Positions 12,531 to 24,394 of a DNA stretch of 64,000 nucleotides are shown in pieces. Made by a program: the position numbers and the translations under genes. The notes beneath the pieces were generated by a model. The model saw nothing but the letters and a program-made list of their open reading frames with translations. It made no database searches and was not told the origin of the DNA. The first letter of the stretch is position 1, and each line of letters begins with the position of its first letter. Origin of the DNA: Polytrichum commune (taxonomy: Eukaryota; Streptophyta; Polytrichopsida; Polytrichales; Polytrichaceae); contig OX485805.1 in assembly GCA_950295325.1 (NCBI GenBank), positions 31,793,501 through 31,857,500 of the forward strand, in the 5' to 3' direction.

Positions 12531-14284
12531 CGGATGAGTGATATTCCTAGCACTTGGTTTCTAGTGCACTTTACCATCTATGGTCCATCTAATCATAGTA
12601 TGGGTATATGGATGAATCATATTTTCAACCAAGCACATGGGAACATAGGGGTTTGCCTTTGAGGGAGAGTACATGCAAGTTGGCTTGTCCACATTTGTTC
12701 CAAGTGTTCACTTTTGAAATGAGGCAATAGTATGCGGGATCCCTTCAATTATTATGATGCCCATTTTAATATTACATATAGACACGGGATAGATATGTAC
12801 CAACTTGAAATGAACCAACATCATAATTCATGTGGGTGGCAATATCGAAGTCATCTTTCTTTGAAGCAAGCGTGCAATAATTTAGGAGAGAAATGAGAGA
12901 ACAATGAAGACACATGCGAATCTCTAAATTCCTTAGCTCAATGGAAAGAAGCCAACCAAATGGCTCTTATATGAAACAATCAGTTGGGGAATGTGCAAAC
13001 AAAAGAGATGTGGCATGGTTTGAGGCAAAAAGAAAAAGAAAAAGGGTGGAGATATGGAAGAGTGTAAATGTGAAGTGGTAGTAGGACGGAAGGTTAGAGG
13101 AGCACACCTCTAAAGTCATGGATGGTGATTGAGAGATGGCACCTTGAGGTGGCAATTTCCTCCACAAAACAACATGGCCTGAGACTTGGCCCCAACGGCG
13201 CTAGTCTATGTGAATAAACTCAAATTTTGGACATCTTGAAGGGCAAATTTGCATAGAAGGTCTGACAACCCAATATTAATAATTACATGTCATATTTGAA
13301 CAAGATAGATAGAATAGATAGATAGATAGATAGATAGATAGAAACTCCGGTCCCTTTTTAGCAAGGGGCCGGTGTGAATAAAGTGTCCGTTCGTAATGCC
13401 AATGACATATTTGAACAACCAAAACCTTACTCATCCAAAAAGCCCACCTATGCATGAATTTTCAATGACACAATGAGGATGTGTAGCCAAGTCATGAAAT
13501 GATGAGGGCCAAGGACATTGTCAAGTGTAAGGCAATGGAGGTGAAAATTTTATGGTGAATGAAAATCGTCCATAGCCCATCGATTTATATCTTAAAGGCC
13601 TCTTTCCACACAATCTTGGTGAGGGGGCTTTTAGTATTACTCCTGGGACTTTTAGCTAATTGCATCAACAATCTAAACTTGCACTTTGTAAATATTTTCT
13701 AGACTATCTAACAATTACGACATGTTTCAACTAGGGTTAAGTGGAGGAGGGGCTTTGATCCATACAGATGGGTAACATAAATAAATGCCCCTAACTTAGA
13801 TCAACACAATGGGGTTTGAAGCATCTGTGACTCTATTTTTTTTTTTGCAATTAAATATGGTTCAAACATTTTAACACCCGGATCCACTTTGAAGGGCTAA
13901 TTTGACGAGATAATTGCCACGTACAATGGAGTCACAACTAAAAGCACCCAAACCCTGCCAAAGCGGTCGGGAATAGGTGCAACTACTAACCTTCCACAAC
14001 AACAAAATTTTGGCGAGCTCTTTATGAGCGGGTCTTTTGGCCATTTGTTTGGTGGATGGGAGATTCGCTTGTTGGTTAAAGGAGATCCCTCCTACTCCCT
14101 ACTTTGTTGTGAACTTTTGTTGCAAAAAGGCTCTCCTACTGCTTATTATCTTGACCACATGTTGTTCTTTTCCCTTCATAAATCGCTTACATTCCCTACA
14201 TTCTTTTCTCCCCTTTCCATTCTCTCCTCCACACGAATACCTCCTCCTCTTTCCTGCCAAGTGTTCCAACGTGAGGTAGATGGG
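12531..14284. other. Intergenic with a GATA microsatellite
   Basis: No convincing gene. A (GATA)n microsatellite of about 40 bp lies at 13303-13342. Open frames around 12967-13167 and 14024-14290 lack codon structure or motifs and are treated as chance. Confidence 0.4.
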
Positions 14285-14640
14285 TTTTAAGTGGCTCGTT
14301 TTCTTAATCGGACCCCTGTATTTGATTGGTATGTGGTTCAGTGAGGATTAGAGAGCAAACATCATAAAGAGACATGCTTAAAAGAGGTTGGATTACATTT
14401 TCAAATATTCATAACTTACTCTATGCTTAATAGTGAACACGACTGGAAGGACCTCTGTACCATGTTAAGAAATCAAGCAATAAGCACTTCCGATAATCAT
14501 AACTAAATCAGGGGGAATTCCGATCTTTAATCCAAGTTTTGCATATGTTTCATTGTAGATTTGCTAATGCAACACAAAGTGTTGTTGTGTATACCTAAAC
14601 AGTAGAAGCTGGAGAACGTGAAAAAGGAACCAAATAACAC
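14285..14640. repeat. Dispersed repeat R1, copy c
   Basis: Third copy of the R1 family. It is preceded by a 'gaggtagatgggttttaagtgg' head that also appears near 18660, within the pyrophosphatase intron. It carries 'gtatttgattggtatgtggt', 'aaagaggttggattac' and 'cacttccgataatcataact'. Confidence 0.6.
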
Positions 14641-14749
14641 TTGCAAACCTTATAGAGTTTCTCCCCTTGGGTTACTTGGTTCCTTTGCCGTCATGTTCCC
14701 AACATTCTTAATGTCTTGTCACTAAGCCTCACCACGTAACGCCTGTGGT

Positions 14750-15690
14750 CTTATTGTGGGCATTCCCAACTCCACATACAATTTTGGCTATTGGATTGGA
14801 TGGGAAATCGTCTCATCCAATTAGCTATTGCGAGTCGTGAAGATTGTCGTTTTAAGTTTCAGAATCATAGTAGAGATGCAAAAGTTGTGCAAAGATCAAA
14901 ACGAGGATTTTTTTTGGTTTATCTTTAAACAATCACATAGGCCCTCCCTGATTGTGCTACACTATTTTGTCTAATTAGCGTGGGTAACCATTCGAAGTTA
15001 CACATGGCTATAACATTTTCCCGAGAGTATCATTTTTTACCCATATAAGATAAGTAGTTAGTATGCACACCGAAGAATATGATATAACTTAGTTGGTAAG
15101 AAACGATGATATCCGTAAAACATTATAGCAACACGTAACTCCAAATGGTAACCCACATTGATTAGACAAAACATTGTGGCTATTGAACCTCAAATGGTGT
15201 TTGCATAATTGACCACATAGTCCAATACCATCATGCCACGTGTCTATTTGGCGGTTTGTTCTTTTACTACCAACTTTGTCCATATACCAGTCAAATATGG
15301 GTATCCAACGAAGAAAGATTGATATGTGGGCCTTATGTGGTCACCCTTTCTTCATTGGATACCTATATTTGACTGGTATATATGGACAAGGCTGGTAGTA
15401 AAAGAACGAACCTCAAAAACGACACGTGTTACGATGATGTTGGACCATGTGCTCAATTATACAAACACCATTCAAGGTTCAATAGCTGACACAATCGAGG
15501 AGGGCCTATGTGATCGTTTATAGAATGACAAAATCGTCATTTTGACCTTTGCACGACTTTCACATCTCAACACCAATTCCTAAAACTGAAATGACAATCT
15601 TCCTGTTTTACAATCGCTAACCGGATGAAACAATTCCCGATCCAATCCAACACCAATAAATTCTATGTGGAGTTGGAAGTGCCCATTATA
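14750..15690. mobile_element. Palindromic (foldback) element interrupted by a nested MITE
   Basis: The left arm runs 'gtgggcattcccaactccacat' (about 14757) through 'cacataggccctccctgattg' (14935). It then resumes at 'ggctattgaacctcaaatgg' (about 15178) and goes to 'gatatgtgggcc' (15330). The right arm mirrors it from 'ttcattggatacctatatttg' (15351) through 'caatcgaggagggcctatgtg' (15492) to 'tgtggagttggaagtgcccat' (15667). The left arm is broken by a second hairpin at 14960-15182. The outer element can fold into a hairpin with a very short loop. Similar arm sequence occurs alone at 44440-44660. No coding capacity is present. Confidence 0.7.
14960..15182. mobile_element. Hairpin MITE, family M, copy A (nested)
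   Basis: Terminal inverted repeats of about 55 bp: left 'ttttgtctaattagcgtggg' with 'ccattcgaagttaca' and 'ggctataacatttt'; right is the imperfect reverse complement ending near 15175. The family recurs at 44.8, 47.9 and 49.95 kb. Insertion inside one arm of the outer palindrome dates it as younger than that element. Confidence 0.65.
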
Positions 15691-16183
15691 AGAGCCCCCC
15701 CCCCCCCCAATTACCGTACAAGCTTTGGTTTGCTACTTTCTTCCCCTCTCCTCCAAAAGAGCATCTCCACTTTTGTTCCCCACTTTTTCTCCTCACCGAG
15801 CTCTCGTTGTTGCGGCTTCCGCTTCTTCTTCGCCGTCTCTCTTTCTGCGTCGGCCTCGTCGCCGCCAGAGAAGACGGACCCAACACCAGGTGCCTCCAAT
15901 TCTTCATACACACAGTAAGATTCCCTCAACAGTCATCAGTAACTCCCTCTCCTAACCCATTCAATTCCCCACTTGCCGCTTCTTAACCCACAATAGCTTA
16001 GATTAGAGACTCTCACTCTCTCAGACTCTTTCAGAGTGAAGAGGCAGAGCGCCACACCCCTTCCCTGCCCTTCTCTCTTCACTTCACTTCTCCCCTCTTC
16101 TCGTCTCTTCTGCTTTCCTTTCGTTTCGTTTGCTGCTTTGTTTTGCTACTGGGTTTGCCTCCACCTGCCCCTGTTTCGAAGGG
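15691..16183 (+). promoter_or_regulatory. Pyrophosphatase promoter and 5' leader region
   Basis: A poly-C run lies at about 15696-15709. It is followed by several hundred bases of CT-rich sequence with CTCT and TTCTTC blocks, typical of plant core promoters (Y patches) and leaders, up to the ATG of the pyrophosphatase gene at 16184. An open frame at 15625-15918 is probably a by-product of this composition. The transcription start cannot be fixed by eye. Confidence 0.45.
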
Positions 16184-19100
16184 ATGGATTCCACGAGCTC
16201 TGTGGCCGATGAGATGGTGCAGGCGCCACTATCCCAGCCTGCTCCTGCTGCGCACGCCAAGCCCAACGCTACCAAGAAGCAGCAGCAAAGGTCTACTCCG
16301 CAACTCAACGACCGCATCATGGCCACCATGGAGCGCCGCTCGGTGGCCGCCCACCCCTGGCACGACCTCGAAATCGGTACGCATTCATCTCGCCGCATGG
16401 ATGTGTGTATGTCGCATTGAGACGTTATTTGTATCTCGTGCTGCCATTGTTGTTGTTGTTGTTGTTGTTGTTGTGGTGGTGCTATCCTCCCATTCGGAGG
16501 AGGATCACAATTCGAAATGGTGGAAGCTGGGGCTATGTCTGGGAGGATTTGACAAGGTTGAAGTGATTGTCTTGGAGGTTAAACCTTCCATCATGCTTAC
16601 CATCCTTGAGTAGTCCGTGTAGTCTCCCCCCTCTCTCTCTCTCTCTATGTTCTCTCTCTACCGTATGTGTGTCGCCTTGAAAAATTCTTTACGTGCCGCG
16701 ATTGTTGTTGTTGTTGTTGTCGTCTTCCTTCTATCCGCCCATTCGGAGGAGGCTCATAATTAGAAATTGTGGAAGCTGGGGAAGCTGGGGTAATGTGTTT
16801 TTGTAATGAATTTGACGAGTCGAAGTGATTGACTCGGAGATCATCCGTTCATCATACATACCATTCTTGAGTAGTCTGTGTAGTCTCCCGGGGCAAATGA
16901 GATAGTTTTTGGGTTGTACGGATAACCCCAGAACGATTCCATTGTGGAGAATACCTCTTCAAATGAAAGAATCTTGGTAGATGGGAGAAGCGAGAAGGGA
17001 GAAGGGAAAAGGGAAAAGGGAGAAGGTTTTATGTCCGAAGAAGATAGGCGACAATGAAATGAATGAGGTGTCGACTAATGAGAGCTTGCCACTTGAGTAT
17101 GGTCGGCATTCATACATGCATACATTCAAGGATTTTCATTCTTGGAAATTTGTTCTCGAGAATAGAGTTATGCTTTCACGTGATGGAACTTTTCGTCGAG
17201 AGTTGGTTCGTTGTGGATTTCCATTAGTTGTTTGCATATAAGATCAATAATTTCATTCCACTTGTGATGGTACGTAGTCTTTAAATTTGAATAAAAAGCA
17301 ATAATAGATAAAACCCATCAACTCCCTAAAAGTTATGTTGAGTTAGAGGATAACTCATATGTCATGTGGGAATTTGGGAAAGTGCTTTGTACGCTCACTT
17401 CATCCATGGTTGAACATAATGTGAGCCTCTCTCACAATCAGACAGTCTGGCTGAACCCTAAATTGTTAGCCATCAGAGCTTAGTTTTGTGTTGCAACTTC
17501 TTATTACTTTCACCCACCATCTCTTTGCACTTATGCGGTGTGCATGTGCCTCATGCAGGTCCAGAAGCACCGGCAGTCTTTAACTGTGTATTTGACTTCA
17601 CCCAGCCCTGTGTTCAGTTCAGATGCATGGAAAATGATTCCTGTTTTGTGGGAAACCGAGACAAGTTTTGTGGAATTGCTTGCTGTGCTCCATTCCATTC
17701 AACTTTTAAGGATGGGAAAATCAAAACGAATCAGCGTATGAGAGTGATCAATCATCTTGTGCTGCTAAAATCTGATTTGTTTTGGAAGTTTAAAATGCCA
17801 CTTCCTCCCCTCCATGCAGGTCATTGAGATTGGAAAGGGGAGCAAAGTAAAATACGAGCTTGACAAGAAGAGCGGTCTGATCAAGGTGACTGTCAAGATG
17901 ATGTTTTCTTCAGCAGCCAAATTTTGAATTTTGAATTCTTCACCCCTGGATACTTTGAAATGATGCTAAGTGTGTGCTGTTGCTGTGTTTGTTTGTTTTG
18001 TTTGTTTGTTCAGGTTGACCGAATCCTCTACTCATCAGTGGTGTATCCTCACAACTATGGGTTTATCCCACGCACACTCTGTGAAGACGAAGATCCTATC
18101 GATGTTCTTGTCATCATGCAGGTTACCTTTCATAGAAAACTCATATTGGCAGAGACTAGAGTGTGTGCGTGAGGTTGGGATTACTCGTAGTCTCTTCATG
18201 GTAATATATAGTGGAGTACAATAAGCACTCAAAAGTTCTATGTTGGGGATTCACTATGGTCACCAGAGTGTGATTCACTAGGGTCAACTTCCATGCGATG
18301 GGTTGGCAACCCTTTCTTGACAAATGCTCCCTACATGGTGGATCCCCTTCCATCCATGAGGTAAGCTTTCGGGGTATGTCCATCGAGGGGGCAAGCATTT
18401 GTGCAATAACATCTTTCCTTTCATCAAAGGGGAGGAGGGGGGCTTAGCCTTTATTGAACCTTTGTGAGCATGTCAACACCCATGGAGGCACAATAGTGCT
18501 TTGGGCTGAGTTTTTTCCCACAGGAGTTGGCTCTTAAGGGCATAGCAAGTTGTGGTTTATCGGTATTTGTTTTGTGCTTGCCATAGATGGCATGGCACAT
18601 TTTCTCACAGAAAATGGTGGTTTTTCATCCCTTTTGGGTATTGGTTTTTGAATATTGAGGTGAGGTAGATGGGTCTTAAATGGCTACTTTTTTCCGATTA
18701 GGCCACTTCTCCTAGGGTATCAAACAGGCAATTAGTCTTATATTTAGCAAATCCAAATCCAGGCAGCTGCAGCCATTTTCTTCATTTGGAGCTCATATTA
18801 ATTGGTTGTATTTATTATTGAAGTGAAAATTTTCTTTTAAGATTATCATAGAGGTCCCCCCAATGGTGATGTTGACTATCTAGCCTAGAATAGTTCTATT
18901 TCTGAGCATGTATTCATTTGGAGCTCATCTTTTAATCACGTGATGCCTTTTTGGTGTCCATTCTTAGTAGATCCACACCTAGCCACACACCACTCAAATA
19001 TATATATATATATATATATATATAGGTGCCTGATTAAGAGGAGAAGCCGATTTATGCCCACTTACCTTAATGATTTTCTTGGTGTGTGATGAATGCAGGA

Positions 19101-19858
19101 GCCTGTTCTTCCAGGCAGCTTCCTTCGAGCAAGAGCGATTGGCCTCATGCCCATGATTGACCAGGAAATGATCTGAACTGAATTCTCACTTTTGTATTGA
19201 GCATTCCAGAAAGTTTTCTGCTAAATTCTATATTGATAGGGATCGGAAAGCCTCACACACTCTGTTTCTTGAACAGGGTGAAAAAGATGACAAAATCATT
19301 GCAGTTTGTGCCGATGATCCCGAGTATCGCCATTTCAAGGACATCAAAGATCTCCCTCCTCACCGACTGGCTGAGATCCGTCGGTTTTTCGAGGATTGTA
19401 AGTCTTGCTCAAACACACTTGTGGTAATAGAGAGCATTGTATTTAGCAAGATATTACGAAGGCATATTTGCTTTAATCCATGAGACTTATCAGTTTTTTA
19501 ATGAGCAGGACCTACATGATTCATGCATACCTCGTTTTGTAGAATCAAACTCAATTTTCTTGTATTCTGCCTCAACAACTGATTCAAACCTCTCACGAAT
19601 ATTTTGGTTGACAGACAAGAAAAATGAAAATAAGGAAGTTGCTGTGGATGACTTCCTTGGCGCAGAGTCTGCTGTAGCAGCCATCAGCCACTCCATGTAA
19701 GTTCACATCTTTTTCACTTGGTTCGTATGCTTTGGATGTGCAAAAATTCACATTTATTATGCTCTTCATTTAATGGTGATGGGTATGGATTTCTAATTTT
19801 GGTGTTCTTATACAGGGATCTCTATGCCTCATACATTGTGGAGAGCTTGCGACAATGA
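16184..19858 (+). CDS. PPA: Soluble inorganic pyrophosphatase (family I), eight exons
   Basis: Hydrolyses inorganic pyrophosphate to phosphate in the cytosol, pulling biosynthetic reactions forward; family I enzymes need Mg2+. CDS exons: 16184-16376, 17559-17587, 17820-17885, 18014-18121, 19099-19164, 19277-19397, 19615-19696, 19816-19858, joining in frame to about 235 aa. The deduced protein follows plant PPA closely: [49 protein letters not shown], the signature DEDPIDV with metal-binding aspartates, [17 protein letters not shown], and the tail [13 protein letters not shown]. The N-terminus is Ser/Ala/Pro/Gln-rich and slightly longer than the usual 210-215 aa. The in-frame ATG at 16130 is less like the family, so 16184 was chosen. 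All introns are GT-AG except the fifth (after 19164), whose donor reads CAG/GAAATG; reading through would stop after three codons. Intron 4 carries a dispersed repeat and an (AT)n run. Confidence 0.92.
16449..16720. repeat. GTT and CT microsatellites in pyrophosphatase intron 1
   Basis: (GTT)n at about 16449-16474 and again near 16701-16721, and (CT)n at about 16630-16648. The flanks of the two GTT tracts are similar ('cccattcggaggagg', 'tggaagctgggg'), suggesting a duplicated segment of about 255 bp within the intron. Confidence 0.65.
18660..19024. repeat. Dispersed repeat R3 and (AT)n tract in pyrophosphatase intron 4
   Basis: The block 18660-18970 shares with 20095-20420, just downstream of the gene, a 'tgggtctta' head, 'tagcaaatccaaatc', a 'gttgacta...tctaga' block and a 'tttttggtgtc..ttcttag' end. 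An (AT)n run follows at 18998-19024. This is a second dispersed family whose head resembles R1. Confidence 0.5.
19165..19276 (+). other. Intron 5 of the pyrophosphatase gene with GA-AG ends
   Basis: Exon 5 ends MPMIDQ at 19164 by comparison with the conserved protein, and exon 6 begins GEKDDK at 19277 after a good acceptor (TTCTTGAACAG). The donor position reads GAAATG instead of GTAATG-like. No GT between 19165 and the acceptor avoids the in-frame TGA at 19074+100 (19174-19176). Confidence 0.8.
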
Positions 19859-22800
19859 GGCCTCTCATCCCTTATAATGTGTCGTCAGGGATTTAGGAAT
19901 GTCATTCTTGTGATGATTTTACAGACAACTAAAACATGGAGGGCATGGCACCTCTGTTGCTTATTATTTTCATGACCTTTTTAATATCATAGTTTCCTTG
20001 AAGAAAATGCCTCATGTTATGTTTTAAGCTCCAGTGCTTCCACATTGCATTTGTTATTCATGCTAGGAGACTTGAAATATCCTAAGTCGCATGTCTTGAC
20101 CTCATAATTGACATAAGGTAAGTGGGTCTTACACAGACACTTTTAGTTTTGCACCCACTTCTAGTAGGATATGAAACACACCTATTCGAAGGTGATTAGC
20201 AAATCCAAATCATGCCCAATGCCTCTTTCCTTATGACTTTCGGATCTTGTATGAATATGCTATTTGTTGTCAAAGTGAAGATTCTCTGCATCATGTATCA
20301 TATAGGTCCTAATCATGTTGACTATTACATCTAGAATGATCAATAGATGTAGTTGAATCTCATTTCAACACATGTCTTTTTGGTGTCTGTTCTTAGATCC
20401 TCACCCTACTATTCACCACCCAAAATTAGGCATTGGTTTAAGAAAAAGGCACTGAATTACACACGTCTACCCTGTTAGCTCTCAGGTTACTTGCCAAAGA
20501 ACTACAGTACCTATGTTAGAGAGATCTTGTTCACATAAGAAAATAAAACATTTTAATTCCTTAGGAGCTTATAAATCTGTAGGCTTTACCACATGGCAAG
20601 AGAGGGAATATAGTCAACATAAGGATGATTTTGTGGGGCCCAAGACATGTTTTTCTCTTCAAAGAAACCAATTTATGCATCTCATTAGTAATTGAGAAGA
20701 TCCAACAATTATATAGTTGAAAAATTCAGGTGCTACACTGACTATCTCATTAGTGCGTGTGGTACTATTTCTTGAATCAAGCTCTATTTTATTAAATATC
20801 AAAATTAGAGGGGGCTGAAATTTTCATTGAGTGACACTAAATTCATGACTTCATGCTTGTTTATAAATATATCTTTCAAAGTAAATTAGTGCATCTTTCA
20901 AGGTGTTTGTAGATTGCATAATTTACATGGGTGAGCTCGAAGAGGCTTCTTCTTCTTTTCAGTCATTGCCACTCACTACTGAGGCATCTCCTAACACTAA
21001 GAAATTGAAAAGTCTTGCTTGCATTGAGAGTTTCTGGCACTTTTGACACTTTGGGCTCTTGAAACCTTAGATCTTTTGGTGGCACTACTTTCATAGCGTA
21101 AAGAAATTTAGTATCACCTTCACTATTCTTGTACACTCACCAAATGGGATAACCAATGTAGTGAATATGCTTGCAAGATAACCAACCAACCAACCCATTG
21201 GCTACTCTTGATGTTGCCTACAACAAGCTAGCCTCATCCACCATGTTATTGCACTTGATTTACAGCTTGATCGAATAATTGCAATCCACACGTAAGTTTC
21301 TATCCCTACAATGAACATGACCACAAATGTCTACGGACAAACACTCTATTCACTCTGGACTTGGTCTTGCCTTGAGACCGTTGTTTTTTTTAGGGTAATG
21401 TTTTTTTGTACTTTTTTATTTGGATTTTGTGTAGAATGGGATAAATAAAAATAGGTGAGATTATCCTAATCATTGATCAATTTCATCTCATCGATAACAT
21501 TACTCAACTGATGAGTTGTATTTAGTTGCCCTAACTTTAGTTTCAGTTTGGTTCCAGTGGGATTTTGGCATTCGGAGTCTTTATTCTTGCATCTACTGCC
21601 AACCCCGCGACCACAACTCAGTGACTGTGTAATGTTATGTTAACTTTTGTTTGTAAGCATGTTTTGGAATTTGGGCAATTTTCATATAGTGCCTTTGATA
21701 AAAATAATGTAAAGTAGATGATGTAATAGAACCAACATTTTTTTAATCATTAGTTTAGAATTGAAAATTGATTCTATGTTCACTTTACACCTCATTTTTT
21801 TCTTATGGAAATGAATTTATTAGTAATTTTTTCTTTTAATTTTTATCATAACGTCACATGACTCCTTGTTGCATTCCGTGGGACCATGTATCAAATGAGC
21901 ATAATTCTCCTTTATTTCCGGGATTCCCCATTTATGGGAGCACTTAGGCTGTGTAATGTGAACTCTTTGATGCTTACTAATGTTATGAATCCTCAGTAAC
22001 GGATGTAATCTTTATTTTACTGCAATGGAAGCAACACTCCATCCAATTCAGAGGACAATGTACTTTATGATATCTAAGTGTTCATAACATTACTTAGCAT
22101 GCAACTCTCGTTTCGTGGGCCCTCAATATAAGAATGGGATGCTCAAAAAGTTGCACAGGGAGACTCATACCAGACTAAACTCCCAACATCTGACTGTTAT
22201 ACTATGAGGGCCCAAGCCACTGAGTAATGTTACGCCAAGTTTTCACCAACAAATAAGTTTAACTTCGAGCACTGAATTTGGGAAAAGTGCAATGAAAAGA
22301 AGGAAAAGAAGTGTCCTAATTTCTCTAATAGTTATTTGTAATATTTACACAACCGTTTGTTATGAACATGTTTCAACATTATTGTGTATCCCCCCTTAAA
22401 ATACTACATTATGGCAACATGTATACTTCTTCTAAGAGGAAGTGACCTCCCCCAGGGGGAAATGGGTGGAGAGGTAGAGCACCCTTGGTAGTTGCCATAG
22501 CAAGGGAGGGCAAAGGATCTAGACTAGAGACCATATTGAAAAGCGAGGTCCTTGGGAATGAAACTCGGAACCTCTCCACCGTGCTAGTGAATGGTCTTGC
22601 CCAGACTCTAAAAATGCGACTTGCGAACCCAGCTAGGGATCTCATGAATGCCTATGAAGAGAAGATGACAGAGGCAATCGGCTCCAATGATCAAGCTTGC
22701 GACATCACAGAATAGTCTGCCACAGCAATCTCTCAAGAAGTGCCAGTAGTTAGGGGTCACATATAGATAAATAGACAGACAGACAATGAGGGAGAGCGGG

Positions 22801-22879
22801 TAGGATCGATTGATTGCAGTCTTGTGAAGTGTAAGAGCTTGGTGACCAGAAGCAGCAGCAACAGAAACAGACAAGGCGA
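19859..22879. other. Intergenic, no gene recognised
   Basis: The first 200 bp are probably the pyrophosphatase 3' UTR. A copy of repeat R3 lies at about 20095-20420. The remainder is AT-rich, with a small open frame at 22485-22715 that has no family features. The leading edge of the retrotransposon at about 22.9 kb could lie somewhat earlier, because its true 5' end cannot be fixed. Confidence 0.4.
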
Positions 22880-23983
22880 GTGACTCCTAGTGAGTTGTAA
22901 GGAGATGGCCGCTACAACAAGAAACCACCGAGGAGCCGGATTCAAAGGAGAGAAGAAAAGGAGAATAGATCTAGGTCTAGGAGATGAAGGAGAAGGAAGA
23001 GCATCAACACCATTATACGCTACCAACATTAGGGTTTTACTCTTCTCTGTAACATGGGTGCTCATAAGCACCATTGTTTTGTGTGCTTACACACACCACA
23101 ATACTCACCCATCAATGCTAACCCCCACAATCCACCCACCAAGCTATCACCCTCCAATGCCACCACCCACAATCTACCCACTAAGGTGCTACCGCTCACC
23201 CACAGTACGACGCCCACTAAGGTATCACTCAAGAATGCCACCCCACCCAACAAATTACCACTTCCTAACAACAATAAATCACCACCAAAGGCTACCTCCA
23301 AGATTGCAATGCGCTCCACGTACAACAAAATCAGCATTGCCACCCACACAACACAACACCACACACACAAGGGTAAGCAAAACCACTTGCACCTACCACT
23401 TAGCAAACACTTCCACCAAAAAAAACCAAAAATTCAACAACAAACTATCCATAAATTTACCTCCAAAAAAATATTGCCGCCGATCCACGCGCCTCCACAC
23501 GACCAAGATCAAGCAACCTCCACACCAAAACCATACTAAAAACCACACAAATAACCAGAAAAAAAACCCCAAAACAAGCCAACCCACCCTAGATCAGTAA
23601 ACCACACTTCAACACCTAATTATCCCAAAACAAGCAAACCACCATCCATTGAAACCCGCCACAAACCTCAACTAAAATCAGATCTACAACGCCAAAACGC
23701 CGAAATCCATGTAGATCCACACACCACAAACGGCCAAAAACCACAAATCTTGCTACATCTCAACCCACCATACCACCGAAGATTGGAAAACCCCACACAA
23801 ACACCCCCACCTACTCCAAGACTAGGAAAAAGAAATCCACCAAAAAAATGCAAGAACTCCAAGCCAAAACGAGTCCCACAATGCCAAAATAGACAACCCC
23901 ACCACTCACAAACTCACTCTCAAATACCCCAATACCTCACACATACTCTCATCCAACCCCCTACCATCATAATTACAATCAAC

Positions 23984-24394
23984 ATGGCCTCCAACAACGA
24001 AGCCGGGAGCACGCGAGGGAACGGCTACAGAAACAATGGCGGCACCAAGGTCGGGGCTGGGCAAAGACGCGTGAGCGACAACACAGAAGCTGGTAGCACT
24101 GGGGGCGGGGTCGAGAACAGGGGCGGGGCTGGGCGAAGACGTGCGAGTGGCGCCATAGAAGCTGGTAGCACTGGGGGCGGGGTCGAGGACAGAGGCGGGG
24201 CCGGGCGAGGACGTGCGATCGATACAAAAGCTGGTAGCACTGGGGGCAGGGTTGAGAGCAGGGTTGGGGCCAAGAGTAAAGGCGGGACAGATAGGAAGCT
24301 TAGGAGACGTAGGGCTCTAATAGGAGACTATAAAGATGAAGATGAGGGGGGGGGGGGGCAGATGGTCCCCAAGCAAGCCAAACCACACTTTTAA
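23984..24394 (+). CDS. Gly/Arg-rich ORF1 start of the retrotransposon
   Basis: A 136-codon frame starting ATGGCC (MASNNEAGSTRGNGY). It consists largely of three to four tandem copies of a 26-28-aa unit of the type EAGSTGGGVENRGGAGRRRA, then a basic segment (RKLRRRRALIGDYKDEDE). Such RGG-like, basic low-complexity repeats suit RNA binding by a retrotransposon ORF1 product. The frame stops shortly after a poly-G run at about 24349-24358, where a one-base slip would extend it, so the stop may be a lesion. Assignment to the element is by position and composition. Confidence 0.5.
   Translation: MASNNEAGSTRGNGYRNNGGTKVGAGQRRVSDNTEAGSTGGGVENRGGAGRRRASGAIEAGSTGGGVEDRGGAGRGRAIDTKAGSTGGRVESRVGAKSKGGTDRKLRRRRALIGDYKDEDEGGGGQMVPKQAKPHF

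Noticed and set aside
13303..13342. (GATA)n tract as a regulatory element
   Set aside because: An ordinary microsatellite with no gene nearby.
22440..22640. Possible tRNA-like sequence around 'gggtggagaggtagagcac'
   Set aside because: I could not fit a cloverleaf with a T-arm (GGTTCGA) and matching acceptor stem. No tRNA gene was convincing anywhere in the window.
22890..23600. A 236-codon His/Thr/Pro/Asn-rich frame
   Set aside because: Strong CA bias of the retrotransposon leader removes stops in several frames on both strands. No protein family features.
23979..24273. Minus-strand Arg/Pro/Cys-rich frames opposite ORF1
   Set aside because: Shadows of the Gly/Arg-rich repeats on the plus strand.
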